Assembly: GCF_014284335.1 (NCBI RefSeq)
Contig: NZ_JACOGF010000009.1
Span: 186,001 to 250,000 of the forward strand
Origin: Undibacterium hunanense
Lineage (GTDB): Bacteria > Pseudomonadota > Gammaproteobacteria > Burkholderiales > Burkholderiaceae_D
DNA: 64,000 nucleotides
Direction of reading: 5' to 3'
Positions 27,294-37,941 of this stretch are shown here, in pieces. Positions within the stretch are counted from its first letter, which is position 1. Every line of letters begins with the position of its first letter. The position numbers were made by a program, and so were the translations under genes. The notes under the pieces are model-generated. The model had not been told where the DNA came from. It saw only the letters and a program-made list of their open reading frames with translations, and ran no database searches.

Positions 27294-29135
27294 ATGACGA
27301 CATCCCCATCCACGACGCTGCACCCTGTTATCGACAAGGTTACCCAGCGTATTACAGAGCGCAGCAAAACCTTGCGTAGTAGCTATCTTTCCCAGTTGGA
27401 GCATATGCGTGGCCGTGGCCCGCGTCGTGCCAGCCTGTCGTGTGCCAATCAGGCACACGCCAATGCGGCCATGGATAGTGGCACCAAGATCTGGCTGAAC
27501 CAGGCACAAAAGCCGAATATCGGCATCGTCACTGCCTATAACGACATGCTGTCGGCGCATCAGCCGTATGAAAACTATCCGGCGCAGATCCGCCAGACAG
27601 CCTTGCGCTTTGGTGGTACAGCCCAGGTGGCCGGTGCCGTACCTGCGATGTGCGATGGCGTGACGCAAGGCCGTCCTGGCATGGAACTTTCGCTATTCTC
27701 GCGGGATGTAATCGCCCAGGCAACGGCGGTGGCTTTGACCCATGATGCGTTTGACGCTACCTTGTGTCTGGGTATTTGCGACAAGATCGTGCCTGGTCTG
27801 CTGATTGGTGCCTTGGCCTTTGGTCATCTGCCAACCATTTTTATACCGGCAGGACCTATGGGTTCTGGCTTGTCGAATAAAGAAAAAGCTGCCGTGCGTG
27901 AACGCTATGCGCAAGGCAAGGCAACAAAAGAAGAGTTGCTGGCCGCAGAAAGCGCGGCATATCACAGCGCCGGTACCTGTACTTTCTATGGCACGGCCAA
28001 CAGCAATCAAATGTTGCTGGAAGCCATGGGCCTGCATTTGCCGGGTGCAGCCTTTGTCCACCCGTCCGACCCTTTGCGTAGCGTCCTGACCGATGCCGCC
28101 GTAGAGCGCGTCCTGCAGTTGACCGAGCAAAGCGGCAACTACACACCTATTGGTCAACTGGTCAATGAAAAAACCATCGTCAATGCGGTTATCGCCTTGC
28201 TGGCAACGGGTGGTTCCACCAATCACACCATTCACTGGATCGCGGTGGCCCGCGCCGCTGGCATCATCATCGACTGGCAGGATTTTGATGAACTGTCATC
28301 CGTCGTTCCTTTGCTGACACGTGTTTATCCCAATGGTACTGCCGACGTGAATGCCTTTGAAGATGCCGGTGGCCCGGTGTTCGTGATACGCGAATTGCTG
28401 TCGGCCGGTCTCATGCATGCTGATGTCATGACCGTCTATGGCAATGACGGTTTAAACTCACATACCAGCCGTCCGGTATTGACGGATGAAGGCAAGGTCA
28501 GATGGGAAGCACTGCCTGCGGAATCGACAGATACCACCGTGGTACGGAATGTAACGGATCCGTTCGCGCCTACGGGTGGTCTGCGCTTATTGCATGGCAA
28601 TCTGGGTCGTGCCATCGTCAAGGCATCTGCCGTACCTGAAGATGCATGGATCATCAAGGCACCTGCCAGGGTGTTTGAATCGCAGGATGCCTTGGTCAAG
28701 GCATACAAGGCCGGCGAACTGAATATGGATTTTGTTGCTGTCGTGATCTTCCAGGGCCCGCAGGCGAATGGCATGCCCGAGTTGCATCAGTTTACGCCTG
28801 TACTGGGCAGCCTGATGTCGGCTGGCTACAAGGTGGCACTGGTGACGGATGGTCGCATGTCGGGCGCATCCGGCAAAGTACCGGCGGCCTTGCATGTCAG
28901 CCCTGAAGTGGCGCAAGGTGGGCCTTTGGGCAAGGTACGCGATGGTGACCTGGTGGAGTTGAATGTCCATACCGGCGAATTGCGTGCACTGGTGGATGCC
29001 GATATCTGGGCACAACGTGCCGTGCGTGAACTCAGCAAGGAGCCGACCTTTGGCTATGGCCGTGATCTGTTCGCCGCACAACGCCGTGTCGTGACTGCGC
29101 CTGAGCATGGCGCGTCCACACTTTTCATCGATTGA
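27294..29135 (+). CDS. edd: 6-phosphogluconate dehydratase
   Basis: Dehydrates 6-phosphogluconate to 2-keto-3-deoxy-6-phosphogluconate, the first committed Entner-Doudoroff step. It has 613 residues and belongs to the IlvD/Edd superfamily of Fe-S dehydratases. The Edd type is shown by the N-terminal helix ([17 protein letters not shown]), [19 protein letters not shown] (about 82-100), [20 protein letters not shown] (about 121-140), [14 protein letters not shown] (about 157-170) and [16 protein letters not shown]. It starts the edd-eda-pgi set. Confidence 0.97.
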   Translation: MTTSPSTTLHPVIDKVTQRITERSKTLRSSYLSQLEHMRGRGPRRASLSCANQAHANAAMDSGTKIWLNQAQKPNIGIVTAYNDMLSAHQPYENYPAQIRQTALRFGGTAQVAGAVPAMCDGVTQGRPGMELSLFSRDVIAQATAVALTHDAFDATLCLGICDKIVPGLLIGALAFGHLPTIFIPAGPMGSGLSNKEKAAVRERYAQGKATKEELLAAESAAYHSAGTCTFYGTANSNQMLLEAMGLHLPGAAFVHPSDPLRSVLTDAAVERVLQLTEQSGNYTPIGQLVNEKTIVNAVIALLATGGSTNHTIHWIAVARAAGIIIDWQDFDELSSVVPLLTRVYPNGTADVNAFEDAGGPVFVIRELLSAGLMHADVMTVYGNDGLNSHTSRPVLTDEGKVRWEALPAESTDTTVVRNVTDPFAPTGGLRLLHGNLGRAIVKASAVPEDAWIIKAPARVFESQDALVKAYKAGELNMDFVAVVIFQGPQANGMPELHQFTPVLGSLMSAGYKVALVTDGRMSGASGKVPAALHVSPEVAQGGPLGKVRDGDLVELNVHTGELRALVDADIWAQRAVRELSKEPTFGYGRDLFAAQRRVVTAPEHGASTLFID

Positions 29136-29166
29136 TTTTATCGATTAATTTCATCGATTAATTTCA
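29128..29166 (+). repeat. three tandem 13-bp repeats at the end of edd
   Basis: Units TCGATTGATTTTA, TCGATTAATTTCA and TCGATTAATTTCA run through the edd stop codon into the edd-eda gap. It is a short tandem duplication. No function is evident. Confidence 0.8.
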
Positions 29167-29215
29167 TCGTAATGCCGGAAACCCGCATCACTATTTCTGA
29201 AAGCGAAACAAGATC

Positions 29216-29869
29216 ATGAGTCTCAATACCAGCGTGAGCAAACGCAACATCATCGCCCAGCTTGAACAAATCCGTGTACTGCCTATTCTGGTCACCGATG
29301 ATGTGGATCAGGCGATACGCTGTGTCACAACCCTGGCAGAAAACGGTTTGCCAGCCGTGGAAATCACGCTGCGTACGCCGAATGCCATGACGGTACTGCG
29401 TGAAGTCGTCAAGGCTTGCCCAACCGTAACGGTAGGCGCCGGCACGATACTGACGCAGGCACAACTGGAAGCGGTCAAGGCTACGGGAGCTGCCTTTGGT
29501 ATCAGCCCGGGCATCACACCATTACTGGCCAGGGTTGCTGCTGATTCCGGCCTGCCGTATTTTCCTGGCGTCGGTGGTGCCAGTGATTTGATGCTGGCGC
29601 TGGAACATGGTTTTAATGTCGTCAAACTTTTCCCTTCGGACATCGTTGGTAGTACCAAGATGGCCAAAGCCTTGGGCGGCCCTTTCCCTGATGTGAAGTT
29701 TTGCCTGACCGGCGGCGTCACTGTGGAAGCGACACCGGCCTTGTTGCAGCAATCGAATATCCTGTGCGTGGGCGGATCATGGATGTGTCCGGCTGCGCTG
29801 ATCAATGCTGGTGACTGGGCAGCGATAGGTGTGTTGGCCGCAGCGGCAGCAGCAGCCGGCAAGAAGTAA
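29216..29869 (+). CDS. eda: KDPG/KHG aldolase
   Basis: Splits 2-keto-3-deoxy-6-phosphogluconate into pyruvate and glyceraldehyde 3-phosphate, completing the Entner-Doudoroff pathway. It has 217 residues. The class I aldolase features are AVEITLRTPNA (about 42-52, catalytic Glu), VGAGTILTQAQ (about 73-83), FGISPGITP, and the Schiff-base lysine in GFNVVKLFPSD (about 138-148). It is encoded 80 bp after edd and 108 bp before pgi. Confidence 0.96.
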   Translation: MSLNTSVSKRNIIAQLEQIRVLPILVTDDVDQAIRCVTTLAENGLPAVEITLRTPNAMTVLREVVKACPTVTVGAGTILTQAQLEAVKATGAAFGISPGITPLLARVAADSGLPYFPGVGGASDLMLALEHGFNVVKLFPSDIVGSTKMAKALGGPFPDVKFCLTGGVTVEATPALLQQSNILCVGGSWMCPAALINAGDWAAIGVLAAAAAAAGKK

Positions 29870-29977
29870 ATATTGTCACCAGTGCCAGCAAATGGTAATC
29901 CGGCATTGGTACTGGTTGATATGTGTTAGCAGTGTTAGCAGTTTTCGTAAATCACTTTTCGCAAAATAAGCAAGATT

Positions 29978-31612
29978 ATGGCTACTTCCGTTTCCCGTAC
30001 TCCGCTCTGGTGTTTGTTGCAGCAACGTGCCACCAATATGCCCAGTCTGAAAGAATTGTTTCGCGCTGATCCACAGCGCTTTACGCATTTTTCTGCGTCT
30101 GCCTGCGGCATCATGCTGGACTATTCCAAGCAGCGCATAGACACGACAGCCAAGCTTAATTTGCTGGCTTTGGCCAGGCAGCAGGATGTGGAGTCGCGTC
30201 GTGACGCCATGTTGCGTGGCGAAGCCATCAACCAGACGGAAAATCGCGCTGTCCTGCACACGGTCTTGCGTCTGCCGAAAGGTGAAGCCTTTGATTTGAA
30301 CGGTGACAATATCGCGGCGGATGTGCATCAGGTACTCGCACAAATGCGCAGCTTCAGTGATGCAGTCAGGGAAGGGCGCTGGCTGGGCTATACTGGCAAG
30401 GCCATACGTACCATCGTCAATATTGGTATCGGCGGTTCTGATCTGGGCCCGCAAATGGCCTGCATCGCCCTGGCACCCTGGTCACAAAAAAACCTGTCAC
30501 TGCATTTTGTTTCCAACGTCGATGGTCGCCATGTGGCCGATGCGCTGGCGAATGCCGACCCTGAAACCACCTTGTTTGTGGTGGCATCAAAAACCTTCGC
30601 CACCATGGAAACGCTGACCAATGCCCGCACCGCCCGTGAATGGATGTTGTCGCACGGTTGCCCGGTTGACCAGATACGTCAGCATTTCGTGGCACTCAGC
30701 ACCAATGTCAAGGCGGCAGCTGATTTTGGTATCGCACCTGAAAATGTGTTCCCGTTCTGGAACTGGGCGGGTGGCCGCTATTCGATGTGGAGTGCTATCG
30801 GGCTGTCGATTGCGCTCTACGTGGGCGCAGACCGTTTTGAAGAAATGCTGGCCGGTGCGCATGAAATGGATTTGCATTTCGCCCAGGCACCGCTGGAACA
30901 GAATCTGCCAGTCTTGATGGCCCTGATAGGTGTATGGAATATCAATTTCCTTGGCCTGCAAGCCTTGTCGATTGCGCCGTATCATCAGCGCATGACACGC
31001 CTGCCAGCTTATTTGCAACAGCTCGAAATGGAAAGCAACGGCAAGTCCGTCACACGTGAAGGCCAGCGAGTGGATTACACCACCTCACCCATCCTGTTTG
31101 GCGAAGCCGGTACCAATGGCCAACATGCGTACTTCCAGTTACTGCATCAGGGCGCAACCATCATCCCTACAGATTTTATTGTGGTGGCGGATGACGATGC
31201 CGGTTTGCCCGGCCACAACCAAGCGCTGCTGGCGAATTGCTTTGCCCAGTCCAAAGCCATGGCCTGGGGCAAGAGCATGGAAGAAGTGCGCGCAGAACTG
31301 GGCGATCTGCCAGATAAAGTACTGGCACCCCGCGTGTTCGAAGGCAATCGCCCGACCTCGACCGTCTTGCTGGATTCTCTGACGCCGCGTTCCCTGGGCG
31401 CATTGATTGCCTTGTATGAACACAAGGTCTTTGTGCAATCCGTGATCTGGGATATCAACGCCTTTGATCAATGGGGTGTGGAACTGGGTAAATCCCTGGC
31501 CCAGCAACTGATCAGTCTCGACCCCAGTGCCGTCAAGGAAGATTACGATAGTTCCACCAAGGGCCTGTTGCAGGCGGTGGGACGCAGTCACAAGTTAAAA
31601 AAAGCTGCGTAG
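29978..31612 (+). CDS. pgi: glucose-6-phosphate isomerase
   Basis: Interconverts glucose 6-phosphate and fructose 6-phosphate. It has 544 residues, the normal size. The family signatures are NIGIGGSDLGPQM (about 148-160), FPFWNWAGGRYSMWSAIGLS (about 254-273) and SVIWDINAFDQWGVELGKSL near residue 490. Next to edd-eda it allows hexose phosphate made by Fbp to be recycled into the Entner-Doudoroff route. Confidence 0.97.
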   Translation: MATSVSRTPLWCLLQQRATNMPSLKELFRADPQRFTHFSASACGIMLDYSKQRIDTTAKLNLLALARQQDVESRRDAMLRGEAINQTENRAVLHTVLRLPKGEAFDLNGDNIAADVHQVLAQMRSFSDAVREGRWLGYTGKAIRTIVNIGIGGSDLGPQMACIALAPWSQKNLSLHFVSNVDGRHVADALANADPETTLFVVASKTFATMETLTNARTAREWMLSHGCPVDQIRQHFVALSTNVKAAADFGIAPENVFPFWNWAGGRYSMWSAIGLSIALYVGADRFEEMLAGAHEMDLHFAQAPLEQNLPVLMALIGVWNINFLGLQALSIAPYHQRMTRLPAYLQQLEMESNGKSVTREGQRVDYTTSPILFGEAGTNGQHAYFQLLHQGATIIPTDFIVVADDDAGLPGHNQALLANCFAQSKAMAWGKSMEEVRAELGDLPDKVLAPRVFEGNRPTSTVLLDSLTPRSLGALIALYEHKVFVQSVIWDINAFDQWGVELGKSLAQQLISLDPSAVKEDYDSSTKGLLQAVGRSHKLKKAA

Positions 31613-31890
31613 GGTATTAAGCGGTAACACGTAGCAACACGCCCTGGCGTGCGGGCAGATAAGTCAGGCATTTGTTGTAAGCAAGCCGCAGCCTGTTTGA
31701 TATATCAAGTCGCAGATTGTGGTGTAAGCATGCTGTCAAGACAGGTGCTTACTCTGTAGAGCTGCGTCTTGATACAGATAAAATTATCGCCTGATATTAT
31801 TGTCCGATACGTTGCCCGATACATTGCCTCAGTCAGACACGCAAGAATTTTCATCATTCCGATTTTATCCTTACCGTAGAATTTGTCAGC

Positions 31891-34677
31891 ATGAACGCCC
31901 ACCTACATCCACAATTAAAAATGAACGATATCAGTGACGACAAAGACCAGAACCTGCGTGAAGACATACGCAGGCTGGGGCGTATCTTAGGTGATACGGT
32001 AAGAAACCAGCATGGTGATGAAGTGTTCGACCTGATCGAACAGGTACGCCAGAATTCCATACGCTTCCGCCGCGATGCAGATGAAGCCGCACGTGCCGAG
32101 CTGGAAACCACACTGGATACCCTGACCAATGACCAGACCACGCAAGTCATACGTGCCTTCAGTTATTTTTCGCATCTGGTGAATCTGGCGGAAGACCAGC
32201 ATCACGTACGTCGCACGCGTGCCCATTTGATCGCAGGTTCTGCCCCGCGCCAGGGTAGTCTGGCACACACCATCGAAGCCTTGTACAACACCGGACACAG
32301 CAGCCAGCAATTGCTGGATTTTTTCCAGACTGCGCAAGTGTTTCCGGTATTGACAGCGCATCCTACCGAGGTGCAACGCAAGAGTATCTTGAATTGCCAG
32401 ATGGTGATTACACGTTTGCTGGATGAACGTGACCGCATGCAGCTGACCCCCGAAGAATCCGCCGCCAATGAAGAAGCCCTTGGGCGCGCCGTCCTGACGC
32501 TGTGGCAGACACGCATGTTGCGCACTTCCAAACTGTCGGTGCTGGATGAAGTGGAAAATGGTCTGAGTTTTTATGACTACACCTTCCTGCGCGAATTGCC
32601 ACAACTGTATGCAGGGCTGGAAGATTTATTGACGAGCAAAGATGCGGCATTGACGCAAACAGAATTGCCCAGTTTTATGAAAATGGGTAGCTGGATAGGT
32701 GGTGACCGCGACGGCAATCCTTTCGTCACTGCCACCGTGCTGGAAAAAACCCTGGCCATGCAGGCGACCCGAGCGTTTAAATTTTATCTCGACGAATTGC
32801 ATACCCTGGGTTCGCAATTATCGATGGCCAACCTGCTGGTCAAGGTATCTGACGATCTGCTGGCACTGGCACAACGTTCGCCCGATCATTCACCACATCG
32901 TGCAGATGAGCCTTATCGCCTGGCCATCAGTGGCGTGTATGCGCGACTGTCTGCCACCTACAAACAATTGCTTGATCTTGAACCGGTGATTCACCCCAGC
33001 GGCATTGCTGAGCCTTATGCAACGGCCGAAGAACTGGTAGCGGATCTGGATATCGTCCATCATTCCCTACATGCGAATGGTTCAGCCGCGATCACCCGTG
33101 GCCGTCTGCGCCACCTGCGACGTGCGGTCAAAGTCTTTGGTTTTTATCTGGCACCACTGGATTTGCGGCAGAATTCTGATGTGCATGAGCGCGTGGTACA
33201 CGAATTATTGCAGGCGGCCAATCCTGAATTGAAATACCTTGATTTGAATGAAGAACAGCGTATTGAAGTCCTGATCAGGGAAATCAGTTCGGCCCGGCCG
33301 CTGGCATCGCCATACCTGAACTATTCTGAAGAAACCCAGTCCGAACTGGCGATTTACCGCGCCGCCTGCACCGCGCAGCAACGCTATGGCAAAGGTGCGG
33401 TACCGAATTGCATCATCTCCAAAACCGATGGTGTGTCCGACATGCTGGAACTGGCCCTACTCTTGAAAGAGTCTGGCCTGCTGCATCCGGCAGAAGGGCG
33501 TGTCGATGTCAACATCATCCCGCTGTTTGAAACCATTGGTGATTTGCAAAACAGTGCACCTGTCATGGACAGGTTGTTTGGTATCCCTGCCTATGCGCGC
33601 TTGTTGGCCAGCCGCAACAATGCACAAGAGGTGATGCTCGGCTATTCTGACAGTAACAAGGATGGCGGCTTTTTGACATCGGGCTGGGAGCTGTACAAGG
33701 CCGAACTGGATCTGGTTGAGGTATTCGCCAAACATCAGGTAAGGCTGCGCTTGTTTCATGGGCGTGGTGGTTCAGTGGGGCGTGGCGGTGGCCCCAGCTA
33801 CCAGGCTATCCTGGCGCAGCCTGCTGGTGCCGTGCAGGGGCAAATCCGTCTGACAGAGCAGGGGGAAGTGATCACCGCCAAATACGGTAATCCGGAAGTA
33901 GGGCGGCGCAATCTGGAAGTGCTGGCAGCCGCCACCATGGAAGCCAGTTTGCTGGCGTATACCGAAACAGCACCCAGGCCAGAATTTTTGTCAGCGATGG
34001 AAGAATTGTCTGACCATGCATTCAAGGCATACCGCAACCTGGTGTATGAAACTGAAGGCTTCGAACAGTATTTCTGGGAATCGACCGTCATTTCCGAAAT
34101 CGCCGGCCTGAACATAGGCAGCCGCCCCGCATCACGCAAGAAATCGACAGCGATAGAAGACTTGCGCGCCATACCCTGGGTATTCAGCTGGTCACAATGC
34201 CGTTTGATGTTGCCGGGCTGGTTTGGTTTTGGCAGCGCCGTACAAAGCTATCTGACAGCACATCCGGATACGGGCATGCAGACCTTGCAGGCCATGTTCA
34301 GGGAATGGTCTTTCTTTTCTACTGTGTTATCGAACATGGAAATGGTACTGGCCAAGAGCGATATCGGTATCGCCAGCCGTTATGCACAACTGGTGAAAGA
34401 TGACTCTTTGCGTAACCGCATCTTCCCGCGCATACAGGCCGAACATGAAGCTACGATCGACATATTGAAAGCAATCTCTGGCCAGGATGAATTACTGGCA
34501 GCCAACCCCTTGCTGGCACGTTCGATACGTAACCGCTTCCCTTATCTGTCACCCTTGAACCATGTGCAGGTGGAATTGCTGGAACGTTACCGTAACGGGG
34601 ATGAAGATGAGCGTGTGCGCCGTGGCATCCATCTGTCCATCAATGGTATTGCTGCCGGCTTGCGCAATAGCGGTTAA
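31891..34677 (+). CDS. ppc: phosphoenolpyruvate carboxylase
   Basis: Carboxylates phosphoenolpyruvate to oxaloacetate to refill the TCA cycle. The protein has 928 residues. Active-site motifs are [14 protein letters not shown] (about 151-164), containing the catalytic His, [24 protein letters not shown] (about 581-604, only key residues noted) and [14 protein letters not shown] (about 624-637). The Met12 codon could also serve as a start, which would remove [10 protein letters not shown]. It has its own terminator and is preceded by a 278-bp gap with no gene. Confidence 0.97.
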   Translation: MNAHLHPQLKMNDISDDKDQNLREDIRRLGRILGDTVRNQHGDEVFDLIEQVRQNSIRFRRDADEAARAELETTLDTLTNDQTTQVIRAFSYFSHLVNLAEDQHHVRRTRAHLIAGSAPRQGSLAHTIEALYNTGHSSQQLLDFFQTAQVFPVLTAHPTEVQRKSILNCQMVITRLLDERDRMQLTPEESAANEEALGRAVLTLWQTRMLRTSKLSVLDEVENGLSFYDYTFLRELPQLYAGLEDLLTSKDAALTQTELPSFMKMGSWIGGDRDGNPFVTATVLEKTLAMQATRAFKFYLDELHTLGSQLSMANLLVKVSDDLLALAQRSPDHSPHRADEPYRLAISGVYARLSATYKQLLDLEPVIHPSGIAEPYATAEELVADLDIVHHSLHANGSAAITRGRLRHLRRAVKVFGFYLAPLDLRQNSDVHERVVHELLQAANPELKYLDLNEEQRIEVLIREISSARPLASPYLNYSEETQSELAIYRAACTAQQRYGKGAVPNCIISKTDGVSDMLELALLLKESGLLHPAEGRVDVNIIPLFETIGDLQNSAPVMDRLFGIPAYARLLASRNNAQEVMLGYSDSNKDGGFLTSGWELYKAELDLVEVFAKHQVRLRLFHGRGGSVGRGGGPSYQAILAQPAGAVQGQIRLTEQGEVITAKYGNPEVGRRNLEVLAAATMEASLLAYTETAPRPEFLSAMEELSDHAFKAYRNLVYETEGFEQYFWESTVISEIAGLNIGSRPASRKKSTAIEDLRAIPWVFSWSQCRLMLPGWFGFGSAVQSYLTAHPDTGMQTLQAMFREWSFFSTVLSNMEMVLAKSDIGIASRYAQLVKDDSLRNRIFPRIQAEHEATIDILKAISGQDELLAANPLLARSIRNRFPYLSPLNHVQVELLERYRNGDEDERVRRGIHLSINGIAAGLRNSG

Positions 34678-34696
34678 GCACAGCCTGTCCTGAAAG

Positions 34697-34735
34697 AAAA
34701 AACCTCGCTTGCAAAATGCAAGCGAGGTTTTTCTT
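34697..34735. terminator. bidirectional terminator between ppc and the binding-protein gene
   Basis: AAAAACCTCGCTTGC pairs perfectly with GCAAGCGAGGTTTTT across AAAAT, flanked by A and T runs. It separates two convergent genes. Confidence 0.9.
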
Positions 34736-34767
34736 TTGGCTGCCAAGTGTGGCTGCCAAGGTCAGAC

Positions 34768-35904
34768 TCAAAACAGCAGGCCGCCACCTTTGCGGAACAA
34801 GGCCATATCCACAAAACTGGACATGCGATGTGTACCATCAGATGTCGTGACGGTAATGCCGCCCAGGTCAATAATGCTTTTTTGTACGGCCAGCGACTGT
34901 ACGGCATCACGTCCGGGTTTGGCCATTTGTATGCCCTTGACCAGCGTCTTGGCAACCATGAAGCCTTCAAAAGTCAGGGAAGACAAATCTTCATCCCTGA
35001 ATTTTTTCATCATATTGCTATGGTCCATCTGTATCGGAGATTTCTTGCTCAGAGGGTTTGGCACTACCTGGGAAAATACCGTCCATTCAAGTGCAGTAGG
35101 TCCAGCCACTTCTGCCAGACGGTCCAGATTGATCAGCGACATACCGGCGACAAAAGTACGTGGGGCATACTTCCTGAACTCTTTCAGGAAAATGCCGGTA
35201 CCCAGGGTATCGGAAATGGCAATCACGATGCCAGGATTGGTTTTTGCCAGTACGGCGGATTCCCTGGCCATATCTGCAGCCGTACCACTGATGTGGACGA
35301 TGCCACTCATGAGCATATTGCGTTTGCGCAGTTCGGCAACCACATATTGGTACATGTCCTGATTCAGTGCTGATTCCTGCACCGCGATGCCTACACTTTT
35401 AATACCCAGTTTATCGAAATAGGAAAAAATGTATTGCATCTCCTGTTCAGGGCTGGGGCGCCAGAACAATACGCGCGAATTGTAATTTTTTACCGATGCA
35501 ACCAAAGGTGCAAACAGGGTTTGTCCACTTTGTGCAAATTTTGGCGCGGCCAGCACGGCATCAGTGACTGCTGCCCCTATGCCGCCCAGCAGATATTCTG
35601 CCTTGTCTTTTTCTATCAGTTCGGTAACTGCCTGTGCCGACTGTGCCGGTACACCCTGATCATCACGTACCAGATATTTGATACGGCGTCCGCCTACACC
35701 ACCAGTAACATTGATACTGTCAAAATAGGTAGTGATGCCGGCGACATAATCGCGGCCTATGCTGCCATTGGGCCCGGACAGGTCAATGGCCTGGCCGACA
35801 ATGATCATATTGCCCTGAGCCAGAGCTGGCGCGCTAAAAATGCCCGAAAACATGCCCGAAAGTAAGCAAACGCAAATGATGCATTGTCTGAGGAAAGAAA
35901 TCAT
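34768..35904 (-). CDS. ABC transporter periplasmic binding protein, Leu/Ile/Val type
   Basis: 378 residues with a signal peptide (about residues 1-29, ending APALAQG). The mature part begins MIIVGQAIDLSGPNG and shows the layout of the Peripla_BP_6 group: VAGITTYFDSINVTGGVGGRRIKYLVRDDQG, then a second lobe around SVGIAVQESALNQDMY. Such proteins bind amino acids, amides or other small solutes for ABC importers. No permease or ATPase gene is nearby, so it is an orphan. It may instead serve a sensory role. The ligand is unknown. Confidence 0.85.
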   Translation of the reverse strand: MISFLRQCIICVCLLSGMFSGIFSAPALAQGNMIIVGQAIDLSGPNGSIGRDYVAGITTYFDSINVTGGVGGRRIKYLVRDDQGVPAQSAQAVTELIEKDKAEYLLGGIGAAVTDAVLAAPKFAQSGQTLFAPLVASVKNYNSRVLFWRPSPEQEMQYIFSYFDKLGIKSVGIAVQESALNQDMYQYVVAELRKRNMLMSGIVHISGTAADMARESAVLAKTNPGIVIAISDTLGTGIFLKEFRKYAPRTFVAGMSLINLDRLAEVAGPTALEWTVFSQVVPNPLSKKSPIQMDHSNMMKKFRDEDLSSLTFEGFMVAKTLVKGIQMAKPGRDAVQSLAVQKSIIDLGGITVTTSDGTHRMSSFVDMALFRKGGGLLF

Positions 35905-36152
35905 CCTGGATAACCTGTTGTTTATTGCAATGCAACAAGTTTGTCATGAAAATGTTACGACCCAATGACGATGCACCATTTTGGTTATATCCTCAGGTAA
36001 TATAGTTATACCTCTTTCAGGGGGTGAAAGCAGCAAACCGGGCTTGCGTCGCCGGTAGTGCGAGATAAATTCTTGATCAGATTATGGAAGGCATCCGGGA
36101 AACAGCATCTGGCTGAATCCCGGCATGAAGACAGGTTTTGTTCATTGAAAGA

Positions 36153-37553
36153 TCAGGCTGCGTTTCCTTTTGCAGTATCGTTAAATGTGACGCGCTTGAT
36201 ATCCCCAACGATGACCAGGTAGCAAAAGATGGCGACGGCCGCATTGGCTGCCACGAAAACCAGCGCACCCGAGAATGAACCTGTGGCCTGGAGAATGTAT
36301 CCAATCACGATCGGTGTCGTGATGCCGGCGACATTGCCAAACGTATTGAACAGAGCACCACTCAAACCGCCAGCTTCTTTGGGTGATGTGTCGGATACGA
36401 CGGCCCAGCCAAGTGCGCCTATCCCTTTACCAAAGAATGCCAGGGACATGACTGCGATCACCAGTTCATCGGTAGAAATGAAGTTACACAAAATCATGCA
36501 TGTGGACAAGAGCAAACCTATGACGATAGGAGTTTTTCTTGATATGGAAAGTGACACGCCGGATTTGATCATACGGTCAGAAATGAAGCCACCCAGCATG
36601 CCGCCAGCAAAACCGGCGATGGCTGGTATGGCCGCCACGAAGCCCGCTTTGAGGATGGTCATATGTCGTTCTTTAACGAGGTAAACCGGGAACCAGGTCA
36701 GGAAGAAATAGGTCAGGGTATTAATGCAGTATTGACCAATGTACACACCTAACAGCATGCGGTTGGACAGTAATTGTTTGATGATGGAAAAGGTATCGAT
36801 GCGGTTTGCTTCCGGTGCCTGGTGAACGATTTCCAGATCAACCAGGGCGCCGCCCGCATTGATATAGTTCAGCTCTTCGGCATTGATTCTTGGATGATTT
36901 TTTGGATCATAAATAGTGAACAGCCAGATGACCGCCATGATTATGCCCAACACACCCATGACGTAAAACACGCTTTGCCAACCCCAGTTATGCACGACCC
37001 ATCCCATGAAGGGAGCAAAAATAACGGTGGCAAAATACTGCGCTGAATTAAAAATCGCTGCCGCCAGTCCACGTTCGCTGACAGGGAACCAGGCAGAAGT
37101 GATGCGGCTATTACCTGGAAAAGAAGGTGCTTCTGCCGCCCCTACCAGCAAGCGCAGAGCAAACAGTAATGTGATCGCCGCTGCCCCGGAAAGAAAACCA
37201 ACCGTTCCCATCAGCAGCGTAAAAAATGACCAGAGAAAGATACTGAAGAAGTAGGTTATCTTCGAGCCAAACCGGTCAAGCAACCAGCCGCCGGGTATTT
37301 GCGCCAGGACATAAGACCAGGCAAATGCAGAGAAGATATAGCCCATCTCTACCGATGACAGACCAAGTGTCTTGCTTAATTCCGGGCCGGCAATAGAAAT
37401 GGAGGCGCGGTCAGCATAATTGATCGTGGTGACGATGAACAGTATCAGCAAGATACTCCAGCGTACACCTGTGGCGTTGCCGGTATTGTTACTGCCTGAA
37501 TTATTGCTGCCTGATGGTGAGAGCGGTGATGATGAGGACTTCAATGCAGTCAT
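36153..37553 (-). CDS. MFS transporter, anion:cation symporter family (sugar-acid type)
   Basis: 466 residues with 12 predicted spans. The N-terminal 30 residues are rich in Ser and Asn. The first helix region WSILLILFIVTTINYADRASIS and the loop GWLLDRFGSK are characteristic of the ACS family, whose members carry glucarate, galactonate, hexuronates and phthalate with protons. The loop between helices 6 and 7 contains PRINAEELNYINAGG, like GudP/GarP/DgoT. A sugar acid is therefore the likely substrate. No catabolic gene is adjacent. An operator-like palindrome lies about 100 bp upstream of the start. Confidence 0.85.
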   Translation of the reverse strand: MTALKSSSSPLSPSGSNNSGSNNTGNATGVRWSILLILFIVTTINYADRASISIAGPELSKTLGLSSVEMGYIFSAFAWSYVLAQIPGGWLLDRFGSKITYFFSIFLWSFFTLLMGTVGFLSGAAAITLLFALRLLVGAAEAPSFPGNSRITSAWFPVSERGLAAAIFNSAQYFATVIFAPFMGWVVHNWGWQSVFYVMGVLGIIMAVIWLFTIYDPKNHPRINAEELNYINAGGALVDLEIVHQAPEANRIDTFSIIKQLLSNRMLLGVYIGQYCINTLTYFFLTWFPVYLVKERHMTILKAGFVAAIPAIAGFAGGMLGGFISDRMIKSGVSLSISRKTPIVIGLLLSTCMILCNFISTDELVIAVMSLAFFGKGIGALGWAVVSDTSPKEAGGLSGALFNTFGNVAGITTPIVIGYILQATGSFSGALVFVAANAAVAIFCYLVIVGDIKRVTFNDTAKGNAA

Positions 37554-37941
37554 ACGGTTTCCAGTTGCAAAAAATTAACGGCGCTAAGCCTGTGCTTTGC
37601 GTGGCAAGCCATGCCAAAGCCCAAATACAAATTGGAAAACTATACATTGTTATATGATGTCGTACAACGTTGTTTTGATGTAAATTCAATTTCCGGGTAG
37701 TGATACCCGTGGGTATTTACTCTGCTTTGCTGGATATATTGTCTCTTTTTGGATTCAGCCAAAGGCAGGGTTGGCCGCCTGTTTTTCTTCGGTCGCCTGT
37801 GCGGTTGATGAAAAAGCACTTTGATTTGGGGTATTTTCGTCCTGCATGAAATGTTAGATTTTGTATAAAACTCCTGCTTTGGAGAAATATTTGCTATGTT
37901 AAAAGTAACTATTTGAAAGTCACTATTGAAATTTTTTAAGA
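37554..37941. other. 388-bp divergent intergenic region, MFS transporter / chemotaxis receptor
   Basis: No gene is seen. It holds the promoters of both divergent genes by position and the palindrome listed at 37650-37667. Just before the chemotaxis gene, AAGTAACTATTTGA and AAGTCACTATTGAA form an imperfect 14-bp tandem pair. Confidence 0.5.
37650..37667. promoter_or_regulatory. operator-like palindrome upstream of the MFS transporter
   Basis: TTATATGATGTCGTACAA is an 18-bp imperfect palindrome with 12 symmetric positions, and every break is a transition. The shape resembles GntR/FadR-subfamily operators, which often control sugar-acid transporter genes. No such regulator gene is adjacent. Confidence 0.45.

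Noticed and set aside
34709..35373. Two overlapping plus-strand frames of more than 200 codons over the binding-protein gene
   Set aside because: Both are antisense shadows of the minus-strand binding protein, which has a signal peptide and family layout.
36090..36130. Possible hairpin GCATCCGGGA/TCCCGGCATG after the MFS gene
   Set aside because: The stem is long-looped and imperfect and lacks a T run on the relevant strand; too weak to list as a terminator.
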